DNA from: Nocardia huaxiensis
Lineage (GTDB): Bacteria > Actinomycetota > Actinomycetes > Mycobacteriales > Mycobacteriaceae
Reading direction: 5' to 3'
DNA length: 64,000 nt
Assembly: GCF_013744875.1 (NCBI RefSeq)
Contig: NZ_CP059399.1
Coordinates: 1,426,001 to 1,490,000, forward strand
Shown here: positions 40,192 through 48,870 of the stretch, piece by piece
How positions within the stretch are numbered: the first letter of the stretch is position 1
How the letters are laid out: every line of letters begins with the position of its first letter
Position numbers and translations under genes: made by a program
The notes under the pieces: generated by a model
Seen by the model: the letters and a program-made list of their open reading frames with translations, nothing else
Database searches by the model: none
What the model was told of the DNA's origin: nothing

Positions 40192-40701
40192 TCTGGAGAC
40201 ATCCCCCGGGGCCGCGCTGACGGGCAGCCGGCCACCAGCAGGCGGCGACGGTCCCCGTCCTCGGCTGGCTGATGGACGGGACGCCCGCTGTCGCCCTGGC
40301 GAGCGAAGGCGCGGCTCCGCCGCGTCGTGTGATCGTTCGCCCGGCGACCACGGCACACGAATCATCCAGTGCCCCTCTGCTATCCGGCGGGCGGAGGTGC
40401 CTCTGTTCCGCTATGGACGGTGGCGCCTCCGCGGCCCGGCGGACGGATGATCTTCCGCGGTCCGGCAATCGGGGCGGGCGATGCAGGCGTAAGTAGTAGC
40501 GGCGTCGACGTCGCGCAATGTTCACCCCGACGTCGACATCGGTAGCGGCGCGAGCGGAGGCGGTTGTGGGTAACGGCACCGTGGGCGTGGACAACGGTGG
40601 CGCGGGCGAGACCGGCGCCGTGCTGCGATGGCCGCTGTGAACTGCGGCGCAAGGGTTTTCGGTGTCGGGTGGTGCGGGAGCGCCGTAGTGGTGAGGTGTG
40701 T
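40192..40701. other. Unexplained spacer between imuA' and imuB
   Basis: About 510 bp of GC-rich sequence. Open frames exist on both strands (for example + 40178-40450), but their translations are Arg/Pro-rich and match nothing I know. Related genomes usually have these two genes adjacent or overlapping, so this looks like an insertion or an eroded gene. Confidence 0.5.
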
Positions 40702-42366
40702 GTGAAGGCGCGGTCGCGGGTGCTGGTGGTGTGGTGCCCGGATTGGCCCGCGGTGGCGGCGGCCATCGAGGCGGGGGTGGCGGTGACGCGGGCGGTGGCG
40801 GTGCTGGCGAACAATCGGGTGGTGGCGTGTTCGGCGGTGGCTCGGGCGGAGGGGATCCAGCGCGGGCTGCGGAAGCGGGAGGCGCAGGGGAGGTGCCCGG
40901 ATCTGATTGTGGTGCAGGAGGATAAGGAGCGGGACGCACGGTTTTTCGAAGCCGTGGTGACGGCGGTGGATGCCACGGTGCCGGGGGTGGAGGTGTTGCG
41001 GCCGGGGTTGGTGGCGGTCGCGGCGCGCGGGGCGGCACGGTTCTTCGGGTCGGAAGAGGCTGCGGCGGAACAGCTTGTGGACGCGGTGGCGGCGGCCGGG
41101 GCGGAATGTCAGATCGGGATCGCCGACGAATTGTCGACGGCGGTGTTCGCGGCGCGGCGGGCCACCATTGTGCCGCCCGGGAAAGGGGCGGAATTTCTTG
41201 CGCCGCTGCCGGTTTCCGAGCTGGCGGTGGAACCGGCGCTGGCCGCTCCGGAGCGGGCGGACCTGGTGGATCTGCTGCGCCGCTTGGGATTGCGGCGGAT
41301 CGGTGATTTCGCGGCGCTCACCCCGGCGGAGGTGTCCTCGCGGTTCGGGCAGGACGCCATCATCGCGCACCGATGTGCCCGCGCGCTGCCGGAGCGCCCG
41401 GCCTCCGCGCGCGTGCCCCCGGCCGAACTGGCGGTGGAGTACCGCTGCGATCCGCCGATCGACCGCGTGGACGCCGCCGCTTTCGCCGGACGCATGCTCG
41501 CCACCCGCCTGCACGCGACCCTGTCGGCGGCCTCGGTCGCCTGTACCCGCCTGGAAATCCACGCCGAAACCGAAGCGGGCGAACATTTCTCCCGAGTCTG
41601 GCGCTGCGCCGAACCCCTCACCCCGGACAGCACCGCCGACCGGATCCGCTGGCAACTCGACGGCTGGCTCACCCGCCGCGCCCTGAACCGCCGCGCGGCA
41701 CAACGACCACCGGCGTCTCGAAACACCCGGCGCAGCAAGGACTTCGACACAGACCACCTGGACCCGGACCACTTCGGCGACGAGAACCCCGGCTCCCCGA
41801 TCACCGTATTGCGTTTGGAGCCACTCGAGGTCGTCTCGGCCGGAGCCCTGCAACTGGGCCTCTGGGGCGGTGTCGGCGAGGAAGAGGAACGTGCCCGCCG
41901 CGTCCTGCTCCGGGTCCAGGGCCTGCTCGGCGGCGACGCCGTGCGCATGGGCGTCCTGAGCGGCGGCCGCGGCCCCGCCGAACGCGTCACCATGGTCCCG
42001 CTCGGCGACGAACCCGTCCCCGCCGCCGACCCCGCCCAGCCCTGGCCCGGCCGCCTCCCCGAACCCGCCCCCACGGTCCTGCTCCCGAACCGCCCCGACG
42101 TGCGACTCGAGGCCGCCGACGGCACCCCCGTCTGGATCGACGACCGCGGCCTGTTCACCGCCGACCCGGCCCACCTGCACTGGGGCAGCCGCAGCTGGAA
42201 ACTGATCGGCTGGGCCGGTCCCTGGCTACTGGACGACGCCTGGTGGACCCCCCAATGCCGGCACGGTTTCCTCGCCCGCGCCCAGGTCCAGATCGACGAG
42301 GACGGCCGCGTCCTGCTCCTCCGCGGCCACAACCGGACCTGGCAGGTCGAGGGCCTCTACGAGTAG
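40702..42366 (+). CDS. imuB: Y-family polymerase-like mutasome adaptor ImuB
   Basis: A 554-residue DinB-like protein. VLVVWCPDWPAVAAA opens the Y-family fold, but the catalytic acidic triad is missing, so it acts as an adaptor and not a polymerase. GAARFFGSEEAAAEQLVDAV and CRIGIADELSTAVFAAR-type segments follow. The beta-clamp motif QLGLWG is at residues 384-389, and the C-terminal GRLPEPAP/WAGPW region binds ImuA' and DnaE2. The start is set at GTG 40702 by the family N-terminus; GTG 40696 is also possible. An insert rich in Arg/Asp (about 335-360) is specific to this protein. Confidence 0.93.
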   Translation: MKARSRVLVVWCPDWPAVAAAIEAGVAVTRAVAVLANNRVVACSAVARAEGIQRGLRKREAQGRCPDLIVVQEDKERDARFFEAVVTAVDATVPGVEVLRPGLVAVAARGAARFFGSEEAAAEQLVDAVAAAGAECQIGIADELSTAVFAARRATIVPPGKGAEFLAPLPVSELAVEPALAAPERADLVDLLRRLGLRRIGDFAALTPAEVSSRFGQDAIIAHRCARALPERPASARVPPAELAVEYRCDPPIDRVDAAAFAGRMLATRLHATLSAASVACTRLEIHAETEAGEHFSRVWRCAEPLTPDSTADRIRWQLDGWLTRRALNRRAAQRPPASRNTRRSKDFDTDHLDPDHFGDENPGSPITVLRLEPLEVVSAGALQLGLWGGVGEEEERARRVLLRVQGLLGGDAVRMGVLSGGRGPAERVTMVPLGDEPVPAADPAQPWPGRLPEPAPTVLLPNRPDVRLEAADGTPVWIDDRGLFTADPAHLHWGSRSWKLIGWAGPWLLDDAWWTPQCRHGFLARAQVQIDEDGRVLLLRGHNRTWQVEGLYE

Positions 42367-42433
42367 CCCGGGATTATGGCGATGCGCACATTCGCGGGCG
42401 GCGGGTTCGGGCGGGTCCGTACCCTGGTTGATC

Positions 42434-43189
42434 GTGGAGACGGTCACCCGGGTCGAGTTCGACGACGTGCTGATCGCCTATCGGGATTCGGGGGCGGCGG
42501 CCGGTCATGGTGGTCCGCCGGTGGTGCTCGTGCACGGGATGGGCGGGGACGGGCATACCTGGGATCGGTTCGCGGCGCAGTTGGTGCGGCGGGGCCGGCG
42601 GGTGATCGTTCCGGATCTGCGCGGTCACGGGCGCAGCGCGCATACCGATTCGTATCTTTTTTCCGAGTTCGGCGCGGACGTGCTGCGGTTGTGTGAGCGG
42701 CTCGGGTTGGAGTCGGTGGATCTGGTGGGGCATTCGCTGGGTGGGTATGCGGTGTCGTGGGTGGCCATGCAGCGGCCCGAGATCGTGCGGCGGCTGGTGA
42801 TCGAGGAGCAGCCGTTGCCGCTGCGATCCGGCGACGAACAGGTGACATTGACCCGGCGTTTGCCGTCGGTCCCGGAGCTCTGGCACGCGACCACCAGCCT
42901 GCTGCGGCATCCGCGGGCGGTGCTGGCGTTCGATCGGTCCATGACGGGGACAGCGTTGGAACAGTTCCGCAAACCGTATCCGGAATGGTGGGAGGGGCTG
43001 GCCGAGATCACCGCGCCCACCCTGTTCCTGCGCGGCGGCCCCGGCGGCATGGTCGATCCCGGCAAACTGGATCAGATGCGGGCGACCATGTCCGACTGTT
43101 CGGTCCGCGCCTTCACCTGCGGGCACAGCATCCACCGTGATCGCTACCGCGAATTCGAGTCCGCGGTGCTGCCCTTCCTCGGGCACTGA
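42434..43189 (+). CDS. Alpha/beta hydrolase
   Basis: A 251-residue hydrolase with an apparently complete catalytic set: oxyanion HGMGGDGHTWDRF, nucleophile elbow GHSLGGYA (about residue 100), and a His in CGHSIHRDRY near the C-terminus. It resembles small haloperoxidase/esterase-type enzymes; the substrate is not predictable. The start is GTG 42434, with TTG 42428 as an alternative. It follows imuB by 67 bp and may be read through from it. Confidence 0.82.
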   Translation: METVTRVEFDDVLIAYRDSGAAAGHGGPPVVLVHGMGGDGHTWDRFAAQLVRRGRRVIVPDLRGHGRSAHTDSYLFSEFGADVLRLCERLGLESVDLVGHSLGGYAVSWVAMQRPEIVRRLVIEEQPLPLRSGDEQVTLTRRLPSVPELWHATTSLLRHPRAVLAFDRSMTGTALEQFRKPYPEWWEGLAEITAPTLFLRGGPGGMVDPGKLDQMRATMSDCSVRAFTCGHSIHRDRYREFESAVLPFLGH

Positions 43190-43257
43190 TTCCCCCGCAA
43201 CCACCGGATCAAGGCCACGGATTCGAGGGTCTCATCGCAGGTATTTACAGTTGAGGG

Positions 43258-43818
43258 GTGTCCGGAGTCGAGCGTCCCACGCTGTTCTTTCCCGACGAGC
43301 AATCGTTCCGGGACTGGCTGGCGGCCAATCATGCGGCCGTGGACGGCATCTGGGTGAAATTCGCCAAGAAGGGCACCGGATACCTGTCGCTCGACTATGA
43401 CGGCGCGCTCCGGCAGGCGCTGTGCTTCGGCTGGATCGACGGGCAGTCGCGGCGGCTGAACGAAGAGTTCTACCTCCAGGGCTTCACACCCCGGCGGCGG
43501 CGCAGCCCGTGGTCGCAGCGGAATGTGGGTCTGGTCGCGGAGCTCATCGCGCAGGGGCTCATGCATCCGGCCGGGCAGGCCGAGATCGACCGCGCCAAGG
43601 AGGACGGGCGCTGGGACAACGCCTACGGCCGGGACCTCCCGCAGGACTTCCTGGACGCGCTGGCCCGCAATCCCGAAGCGGCCGCGTTCTTCGAAACCCT
43701 TCCGGCGCAATCGCGTATCGCCGTCGGCTACCACCTGGGCAGCGCGGCCCGCCCCGAAACCCGAGAGCGACGCTTGCAACAGTTGATCCAGAAGCTCATC
43801 GACGGGCAGCCGCTGTGA
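43258..43818 (+). CDS. YdeI/OmpD-associated family protein
   Basis: A 186-residue cytoplasmic protein. DGIWVKFAKKGTGYLSLDYD, ALCFGWIDGQSRRL and FTPRRRRSPWSQRNV are the hallmark blocks of the YdeI/OmpD-associated family. The C-terminal part (about 135-180) is the usual helical DUF-type tail. Members are linked to resistance to stress or peptides, but the biochemistry is unknown. The start is GTG 43258. It overlaps the next gene by 4 bp (GTGA). Confidence 0.88.
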   Translation: MSGVERPTLFFPDEQSFRDWLAANHAAVDGIWVKFAKKGTGYLSLDYDGALRQALCFGWIDGQSRRLNEEFYLQGFTPRRRRSPWSQRNVGLVAELIAQGLMHPAGQAEIDRAKEDGRWDNAYGRDLPQDFLDALARNPEAAAFFETLPAQSRIAVGYHLGSAARPETRERRLQQLIQKLIDGQPL

Positions 43819-44828
43819 CCGATTTCGCGGGCCTGCTGTGTTCGGCTGCCTCCCAGGACATTCCACTACCCGGCAGTGCCACGCACATCACCGGCTGGCT
43901 GTGCGTGGAGCAGCCGGGCGCGTGGGGCCGCGATGTCATCGGCGACGAGGTGCTCGGCCCGGAGATCACCGCCGAACTGGCCGCCCGCACCAAGGCCGCG
44001 CACGTCCGCCCCACCCTCATCCGCCGCCCCGGCCGCAATGAATTCACCGGCGTCCGAACGGTTCTCCTCGCCCGCACCAGCGCCGAGGACACCTGGTGCG
44101 AACGCTTCGAGATCACCGACCTGAAGCAGCTGCTCGACCTCGACCTGCACCTGATCAACGGCCCGGCTCCGGGAATCGGTGCGCGCGTGACGGATCCGCT
44201 CACCCTGGTCTGCGCCCACGGCAAACGCGACCAGTGCTGCGCCCTGCTCGGCCGTCCCATCGCCGCCCGCCTGGCCGCCGCATACCCCGACCAGGTCTGG
44301 GAGTGCTCCCACACCGGCGGCCACCGCTTCGCCCCCGCCATGGTCCTGCTGCCGAGCGGCCTCACCTACGGCCGCGTGGACGCCGACGCCGCGCTCACCG
44401 CCGTCGCAGCCGCCCGCCGCGGCCACATCTCCCTCGACGGCCTGCGCGGCCACAGCTTCCACACCCCGGTGGAACAGGTCGCGGAACTCGCTGTCGCCCA
44501 ACGCCTCATCGACGAGAACTACACGCTCCGGGACCAGCCCGAAGCCGACGCGCTACCCGGTGATACGGCCGGTCTGCCCGGCCAGGTCCGCACCGCCGAC
44601 ACCTGCGTGGCCCTCGGTGATCTCACCGTGGCGCCCGCCGAGGTGGATCCCGCGACCTCGCATGATCCAGCCATGTTCGCGGGCGCGGCCCTGGTGACCC
44701 ATCGCGACGGCCGCCGCTGGCTGGTGACCACCCACACCGTCGCCCACGCGCCGCGCCAGGCCAGCTGTGGTGCGGGCCCCAAGCCCGCCACCGCGATCGT
44801 GGTCGGCGAAGTACGCCTGCTGCCTTGA
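43815..44828 (+). CDS. Sucrase/ferredoxin-like (Apd1-type) protein
   Basis: A 337-residue protein of the sucrase/ferredoxin-like family, a thioredoxin-fold relative. Two conserved blocks, CAHGKRDQCCALLGRP (about 132-147) and WECSHTGGHRFAPAM (about 163-177), supply Cys and His residues that in Apd1-type proteins bind a [2Fe-2S] cluster. AHAPRQASCGAGP near the C-terminus is also conserved. A redox role is inferred. The GTG start overlaps the previous stop. The solo repeat arm begins right after the stop. Confidence 0.85.
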   Translation: MTDFAGLLCSAASQDIPLPGSATHITGWLCVEQPGAWGRDVIGDEVLGPEITAELAARTKAAHVRPTLIRRPGRNEFTGVRTVLLARTSAEDTWCERFEITDLKQLLDLDLHLINGPAPGIGARVTDPLTLVCAHGKRDQCCALLGRPIAARLAAAYPDQVWECSHTGGHRFAPAMVLLPSGLTYGRVDADAALTAVAAARRGHISLDGLRGHSFHTPVEQVAELAVAQRLIDENYTLRDQPEADALPGDTAGLPGQVRTADTCVALGDLTVAPAEVDPATSHDPAMFAGAALVTHRDGRRWLVTTHTVAHAPRQASCGAGPKPATAIVVGEVRLLP

Positions 44829-44885
44829 CTGTCCGATCCGCGCCGCTGCGGGTGTGGATCCCGGCCAAAAGCGCGCCGGGATGAC
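44829..44885. repeat. Half copy of the long inverted repeat (copy 3)
   Basis: The loop and right arm of the repeat are present (right arm GTGTGGATCCCGGCCAAAAG followed by CGCGCCGGGATGAC, 44852-44885), preceded by CTGTCCGATCCGCG, which resembles the loop of copy 2. The left arm is missing and the element abuts the stop codon at 44826-44828. Confidence 0.8.
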
Positions 44886-44911
44886 GGGGTTGCGGCTTCA
44901 CGCCTCGAACG

Positions 44912-46294
44912 TCAGTAATCGCCGGATTCGAGAGCCGCGAGCTTTCGTTCGAGGACCGCGCGCTCACGGGCATTGCCGCACAATTTCGCCGCCCGCTCGA
45001 ATTCGGTGCGCGCCTCGATGTTTCGGCCGAGCCGAGCGAGCAGCTCGCCGCGCACACCCGGCAGCAGCTGCGATGTGGACAGGGTTCCCGCCGCCGCCAG
45101 TTCGTCGACGATCGGCAGTGCCGCCGCGGGCCCGCGGGCCATGGAAACCGCTACGGCACGGTTCAATTCGACGACCGGTGACGGCGCCAGTCGGCCCAAG
45201 GCCTCGTACAGCAGCACAATGCGCTCCCAGTCCGTCGCTTCGACAGATGCTGCGACGGCATGACATTCGGCGATCGCGGCCTGTAAACCGTAGGCGCCCA
45301 GCCCGCGTCCGACGCGTGCCGCATGCTCCAGCGCCGCCCGTCCCCGGCGAATGGCGGCGCGATCCCAGCGTCGCCGGTCCTGATCTTCCAGGAGTACGGG
45401 CTCCCCGTCCGGTCCGGTGCGGGCGGGGAATCGGGCTGCCGTGAGCTCCAATAACGCCAGCAGGCCGGATACTTCGGGTTCGTCGGGCACGAGTCGCGCC
45501 AGCACCCGCGCCAGCCGCACCGCCTCACCCGCCAGGTCGAATCGGATCAGGTCGGTGCCGGAGCTGGCCGTGGAGCCCTCGGTGAAGATCACGTAGATGA
45601 CGCTGAGCACCGACCCCAGCCGCGCCGTGCGTTCTCCGGCGGGCGGCACCTCGAAGGAGACCCGCGCCGCCGCGAGGGTTTTCTTCGCCCGGGTGATCCG
45701 CGCCTGCACGGTCGCGGTCGGCGCCAGGAAGGCGCGGGCGATCTCGTCGCTGGTGAGGCCGCCGACCACGCGCAGGGTGAGCGCCACCCGCGCCTCACGC
45801 GCCAGCACGGGATGGCATGCGGTGAACATGAGCGCGAGGATGTCGTCGTCGATGCGGTCCGGATCCCACAGCAGCCCCGCGTCTTCCGATTCCTCGGGAA
45901 CACCGCCCGCGGCCATGCCGCCCTCACCCAGCTCCCGGGCGAAGGCGGCATACCGTGCGTCGAGCGCGGACCGCCGCCGGAACAGGTCGATGGCCCGTCG
46001 TCGCGCGACCGTGAGCAGCCAGCCTGCCGGATGCCGCGGCACTCCGTCGCGTGGCCAGGTCACCAGCGCCTCGGCGAGTGCCTCCTGTGCGAGATCCTCG
46101 GCCAGCGCGAATTCCCCGGTATACCGCGCCAGCGCACCGACGATCCGCGCGGATTCGATGCGCCAGACGGCCGCCACGGCTTCGCGCCCGGTGGTGGGTA
46201 CCGCATCGCCGGCGTCTGCCACCGCTGCCTGCTCGGCGTGCCCGGCGGCTGCCGCGTCATCGCCGACAGTTGCCTCACGGTCGGCCGCGCTCAT
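44912..46294 (-). CDS. ECF42-type sigma factor with TPR/DUF6596 extension
   Basis: A 460-residue ECF sigma factor. Region 2 (about 42-112) has FALAEDLAQEALAEALVTWP and GWLLTVARRRAIDLFRR; region 4 (about 145-205) has TLRVVGGLTSDEIARAFL. A C-terminal helical DUF6596/TPR-like extension (about 225-455, SVIYVIFTEG and LLYEALGRLAPSPVVELNRA) replaces a separate anti-sigma factor. ECF42 factors are almost always next to a DGPF/YCII protein, and one lies 3 bp upstream here. The signal sensed is unknown. It converges on the repeat at 44885. Confidence 0.93.
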   Translation of the reverse strand: MSAADREATVGDDAAAAGHAEQAAVADAGDAVPTTGREAVAAVWRIESARIVGALARYTGEFALAEDLAQEALAEALVTWPRDGVPRHPAGWLLTVARRRAIDLFRRRSALDARYAAFARELGEGGMAAGGVPEESEDAGLLWDPDRIDDDILALMFTACHPVLAREARVALTLRVVGGLTSDEIARAFLAPTATVQARITRAKKTLAAARVSFEVPPAGERTARLGSVLSVIYVIFTEGSTASSGTDLIRFDLAGEAVRLARVLARLVPDEPEVSGLLALLELTAARFPARTGPDGEPVLLEDQDRRRWDRAAIRRGRAALEHAARVGRGLGAYGLQAAIAECHAVAASVEATDWERIVLLYEALGRLAPSPVVELNRAVAVSMARGPAAALPIVDELAAAGTLSTSQLLPGVRGELLARLGRNIEARTEFERAAKLCGNARERAVLERKLAALESGDY

Positions 46295-46297
46295 TGC

Positions 46298-46723
46298 TCA
46301 GAGCTGCCCGGTGGCTTCGCGCCAGGCCCTCTCCATCTGAATCCATTTGTTGTCCTGTGGGAATTCGTCGATGGTGGGCACGCGCCGAATCTCGATCTTG
46401 AACCCTTTGCCGTCGCCGATGATGGGCATCCGCTTGGCCCACGCGACCGCCTCCTCCTGCGAGGCCACATTGAGCAGGTAGAAGCCGCCGAACAACTCCT
46501 TGGTCTCCCCGTACGGCCCGTCGGTGACCACCGGCGGCTCCGAGGAGTAGTCCACCACTACCCCTTCGGAGGCGTCGGCGAGTCCTTCGGCCGCGAGCAG
46601 CACGCCGGCGCGAATCAGTTCGTCGTTGAATTTGCCCATGGTGTTCAAGAGTTCGTCGAAGTCGACCTTCTCCATGTCCGCGTACGCCTCGTCGGTAGCA
46701 CGCATGATCAGCATGTACTTCAT
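46298..46723 (-). CDS. YCII/DGPF-domain protein
   Basis: A 141-residue protein of the YCII-related (DGPF) family. MKYMLIMRATDEAYADME and VVTDGPYGETKELFGGFYLL contain the signature, here DGPY. ATG 46723 follows GGAGGAG. It is transcribed with the ECF42 sigma factor 3 bp downstream. DGPF proteins are often targets or partners of ECF42 regulators; a catalytic function has not been established. Confidence 0.93.
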   Translation of the reverse strand: MKYMLIMRATDEAYADMEKVDFDELLNTMGKFNDELIRAGVLLAAEGLADASEGVVVDYSSEPPVVTDGPYGETKELFGGFYLLNVASQEEAVAWAKRMPIIGDGKGFKIEIRRVPTIDEFPQDNKWIQMERAWREATGQL

Positions 46724-46922
46724 GGTTCTCCTCCTGGGTCGACGGGTCCTGCTCTGGACCCTGCCACCCATAGGTCGAACGGGGAAGAGTCGATATCGAC
46801 AGGGTTGCTGTGTGACCTGCCGGATGTAACGACCGCTTCTCGATCGACGACATTCCCACCGAATCACGGCCTGTCGGGGGGCCTGTCCGCCCACGCGACG
46901 AACAGGAATGGGGATCAGGACA

Positions 46923-48695
46923 ATGGCTCTTCGCAATGTGCTGACGCGCGCCCGCCTCGGCTCACCCTTGGTTGCCGGTCCGGCAGCTCTGGGTGTGGTG
47001 GCGATCGTGGGCGCGACGCTCATATTGACGACCTCCGAGCAGAAGCCGCAGACCGCCGACCCGCTGCTGGTCTCGTCGGTGACCGAATGCCACGACATGG
47101 TGACCATCTCGATTGCCGGGCGCAATGACGCCCCGCAGCAGGGATCGGTGAAGATGCTCGTCGACGCGAACGGCAACGAACTGCCCGCCGCGCTGACCGA
47201 CGACTATCAGAGCCGCTGGCTCGACCCGATCGCCAACGCACCCAAGGACGATGTCGCCGACGGCTCGTACTCCGCGGTCTACATCTCCTACCCGGCGAAC
47301 ATGAGCACCTACGAGGATGCGGTGAACACCGGCGTCACCAACACCAAAGAGGTGATGCGGCAGATCTCGCAGGCTTGCCCGGATACCCGGTTCTCGATTG
47401 TCGGCTACAGCGAGGGCGCGGATGTGGCGCGGCGTGTGGCCATGGGCATCGGCAACGACTCGGCCTCGGATGGTTACGAGGTGACCGATCCGAAGAACGT
47501 GGTCGGCGTCGTCATTCTCGCGGACGCGGGACGCGGTGCGGGCGAAGGCCCGTTCGTCGGCGCGACCGACCCCAATCACCCGGACGGTTACGGCTCCAAC
47601 TATGGCGGCACGGGTGCTTCCGGTCAGGGCGCGCTGCCCGGCACCGGCGGCGACTTCGGTGCGCTGAACGGCAAGGTGGCGTCCTTCTGCTCCGACGGCG
47701 ATCTGACCTGCAGTGCGCCCAAGAACATTTCGCTGCTGAACCTGGCGGCGAATGTGGGCCGGCAGATCAATGTCGACGCTCTGCAGAACGAAGGGCTCAC
47801 TCCCGCAACGGGTCAGGATGTGGCGACCGTGCTCGCCAAGACCGGTTTCTCGGCCTTCGAATACATTTCGAACAACCCGGGCTGGTGGACCAGCAACGAG
47901 ACATTCCTCGATGTGCTGCTGAAGGTTTCGGATCCCTCCTACAAGCCGGGGCAGCCGGCCAAGGAGGTCTCCAACGCGAGTTCCATTTCCACCAACGAGA
48001 TGTCGCCGCTGGCCTACCTGCCGCAGAAGGTGTTCAACGAGATCGTGGGTCTGATCATGACCAATACCAACACGATTCCGGTGATCATGAGCGACCCGTA
48101 CCAGCAGACCCTGGGTGAGGGCACCGGCCACCACTTCGACTACTGGAACGACGCGGATCCGGCCAGCGGCAAGAACCAGTCCTCGGCCGAATACGCCGCC
48201 GCCTGGCTGACCCACCTGGCCAAGCAGGCGCAGGCCGGCGAACCGGTCGACACCAAGGCGCAGCCGCAGCAGGCGGACTACGACACCGCCCGCAAGGTCG
48301 CCGAAACCCCGCGCGTCGAACGTCTTTCGGCCCCGGAGACCACCACGGTGAAGGCCACCGCCAAGACGACCGTGAAGGCCACCACCACAACCGGCGGCAA
48401 GACGACCACCACCACCGGTGGTTCGACGACGACGGCCCCGGGCACAACGACCACCGCGCCGAAGTCCGAGACCTCGACGACCACCACCACAACAGGTGGA
48501 TCGACCACGGTCGCCCCGACCACCGCCCCCAAGACCGAGAACCCGGTGGCCGTGGCCCCGACGACGGTGGCTCCGACAACGGTTGCTCCGACGACCGACC
48601 CGCGTACCCAGGTCGCCGCACCCGAGGCGACGATCCCGGCGATCACCACCACACCGCCGACCACCACGACGACAACCACGACCCCCGCCAACTGA
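46923..48695 (+). CDS. Exported cutinase-like protein with Thr-rich tail
   Basis: A 590-residue protein. A signal anchor near the N-terminus (about 17-37, VAGPAALGVVAIVGATLILTT) is followed by a cutinase/PE-PPE-type alpha/beta hydrolase domain with nucleophile GYSEGAD (about residue 160). The His is likely in GTGHHFDYW. The last 110 residues are almost only Thr, Pro, Lys, Ala and Val (TTTTGGKTTTTTGG, APTTVAPTT), a linker type that is often O-glycosylated. It probably acts on cell-wall or host lipids or esters. ATG 46908 is an alternative start. Confidence 0.82.
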   Translation: MALRNVLTRARLGSPLVAGPAALGVVAIVGATLILTTSEQKPQTADPLLVSSVTECHDMVTISIAGRNDAPQQGSVKMLVDANGNELPAALTDDYQSRWLDPIANAPKDDVADGSYSAVYISYPANMSTYEDAVNTGVTNTKEVMRQISQACPDTRFSIVGYSEGADVARRVAMGIGNDSASDGYEVTDPKNVVGVVILADAGRGAGEGPFVGATDPNHPDGYGSNYGGTGASGQGALPGTGGDFGALNGKVASFCSDGDLTCSAPKNISLLNLAANVGRQINVDALQNEGLTPATGQDVATVLAKTGFSAFEYISNNPGWWTSNETFLDVLLKVSDPSYKPGQPAKEVSNASSISTNEMSPLAYLPQKVFNEIVGLIMTNTNTIPVIMSDPYQQTLGEGTGHHFDYWNDADPASGKNQSSAEYAAAWLTHLAKQAQAGEPVDTKAQPQQADYDTARKVAETPRVERLSAPETTTVKATAKTTVKATTTTGGKTTTTTGGSTTTAPGTTTTAPKSETSTTTTTTGGSTTVAPTTAPKTENPVAVAPTTVAPTTVAPTTDPRTQVAAPEATIPAITTTPPTTTTTTTTPAN

Positions 48696-48707
48696 CCCCG
48701 GGTAGAT

Positions 48708-48742
48708 CGAACCCCCAGAAGCGCAATGCTTCTGGGGGTTCG
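48708..48742. terminator. Terminator after the cutinase-like gene
   Basis: CGAACCCCCAGAAGC pairs perfectly with GCTTCTGGGGGTTCG around GCAAT, 12 bp after the stop. The convergent SDR gene ends at 48871. Confidence 0.88.
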
Positions 48743-48870
48743 GCGTATTCGGCCAGGGGTGCTCCCGCACGGGCCAGAGGGCACTCCTGCTCTCGGGGGG
48801 GCCGAGGCGTCGCCCTCGTGCTGCTGGGAGTTCGGGGGCGAAGCCCCTGAGAGCCCACCCGAGAGTGGGT

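Noticed and set aside
40178..40450. Possible small gene after imuA'
   Set aside because: The 90-residue translation is Arg/Pro/Gly-rich with no SD and overlaps the imuA' end; likely a GC-driven open frame.
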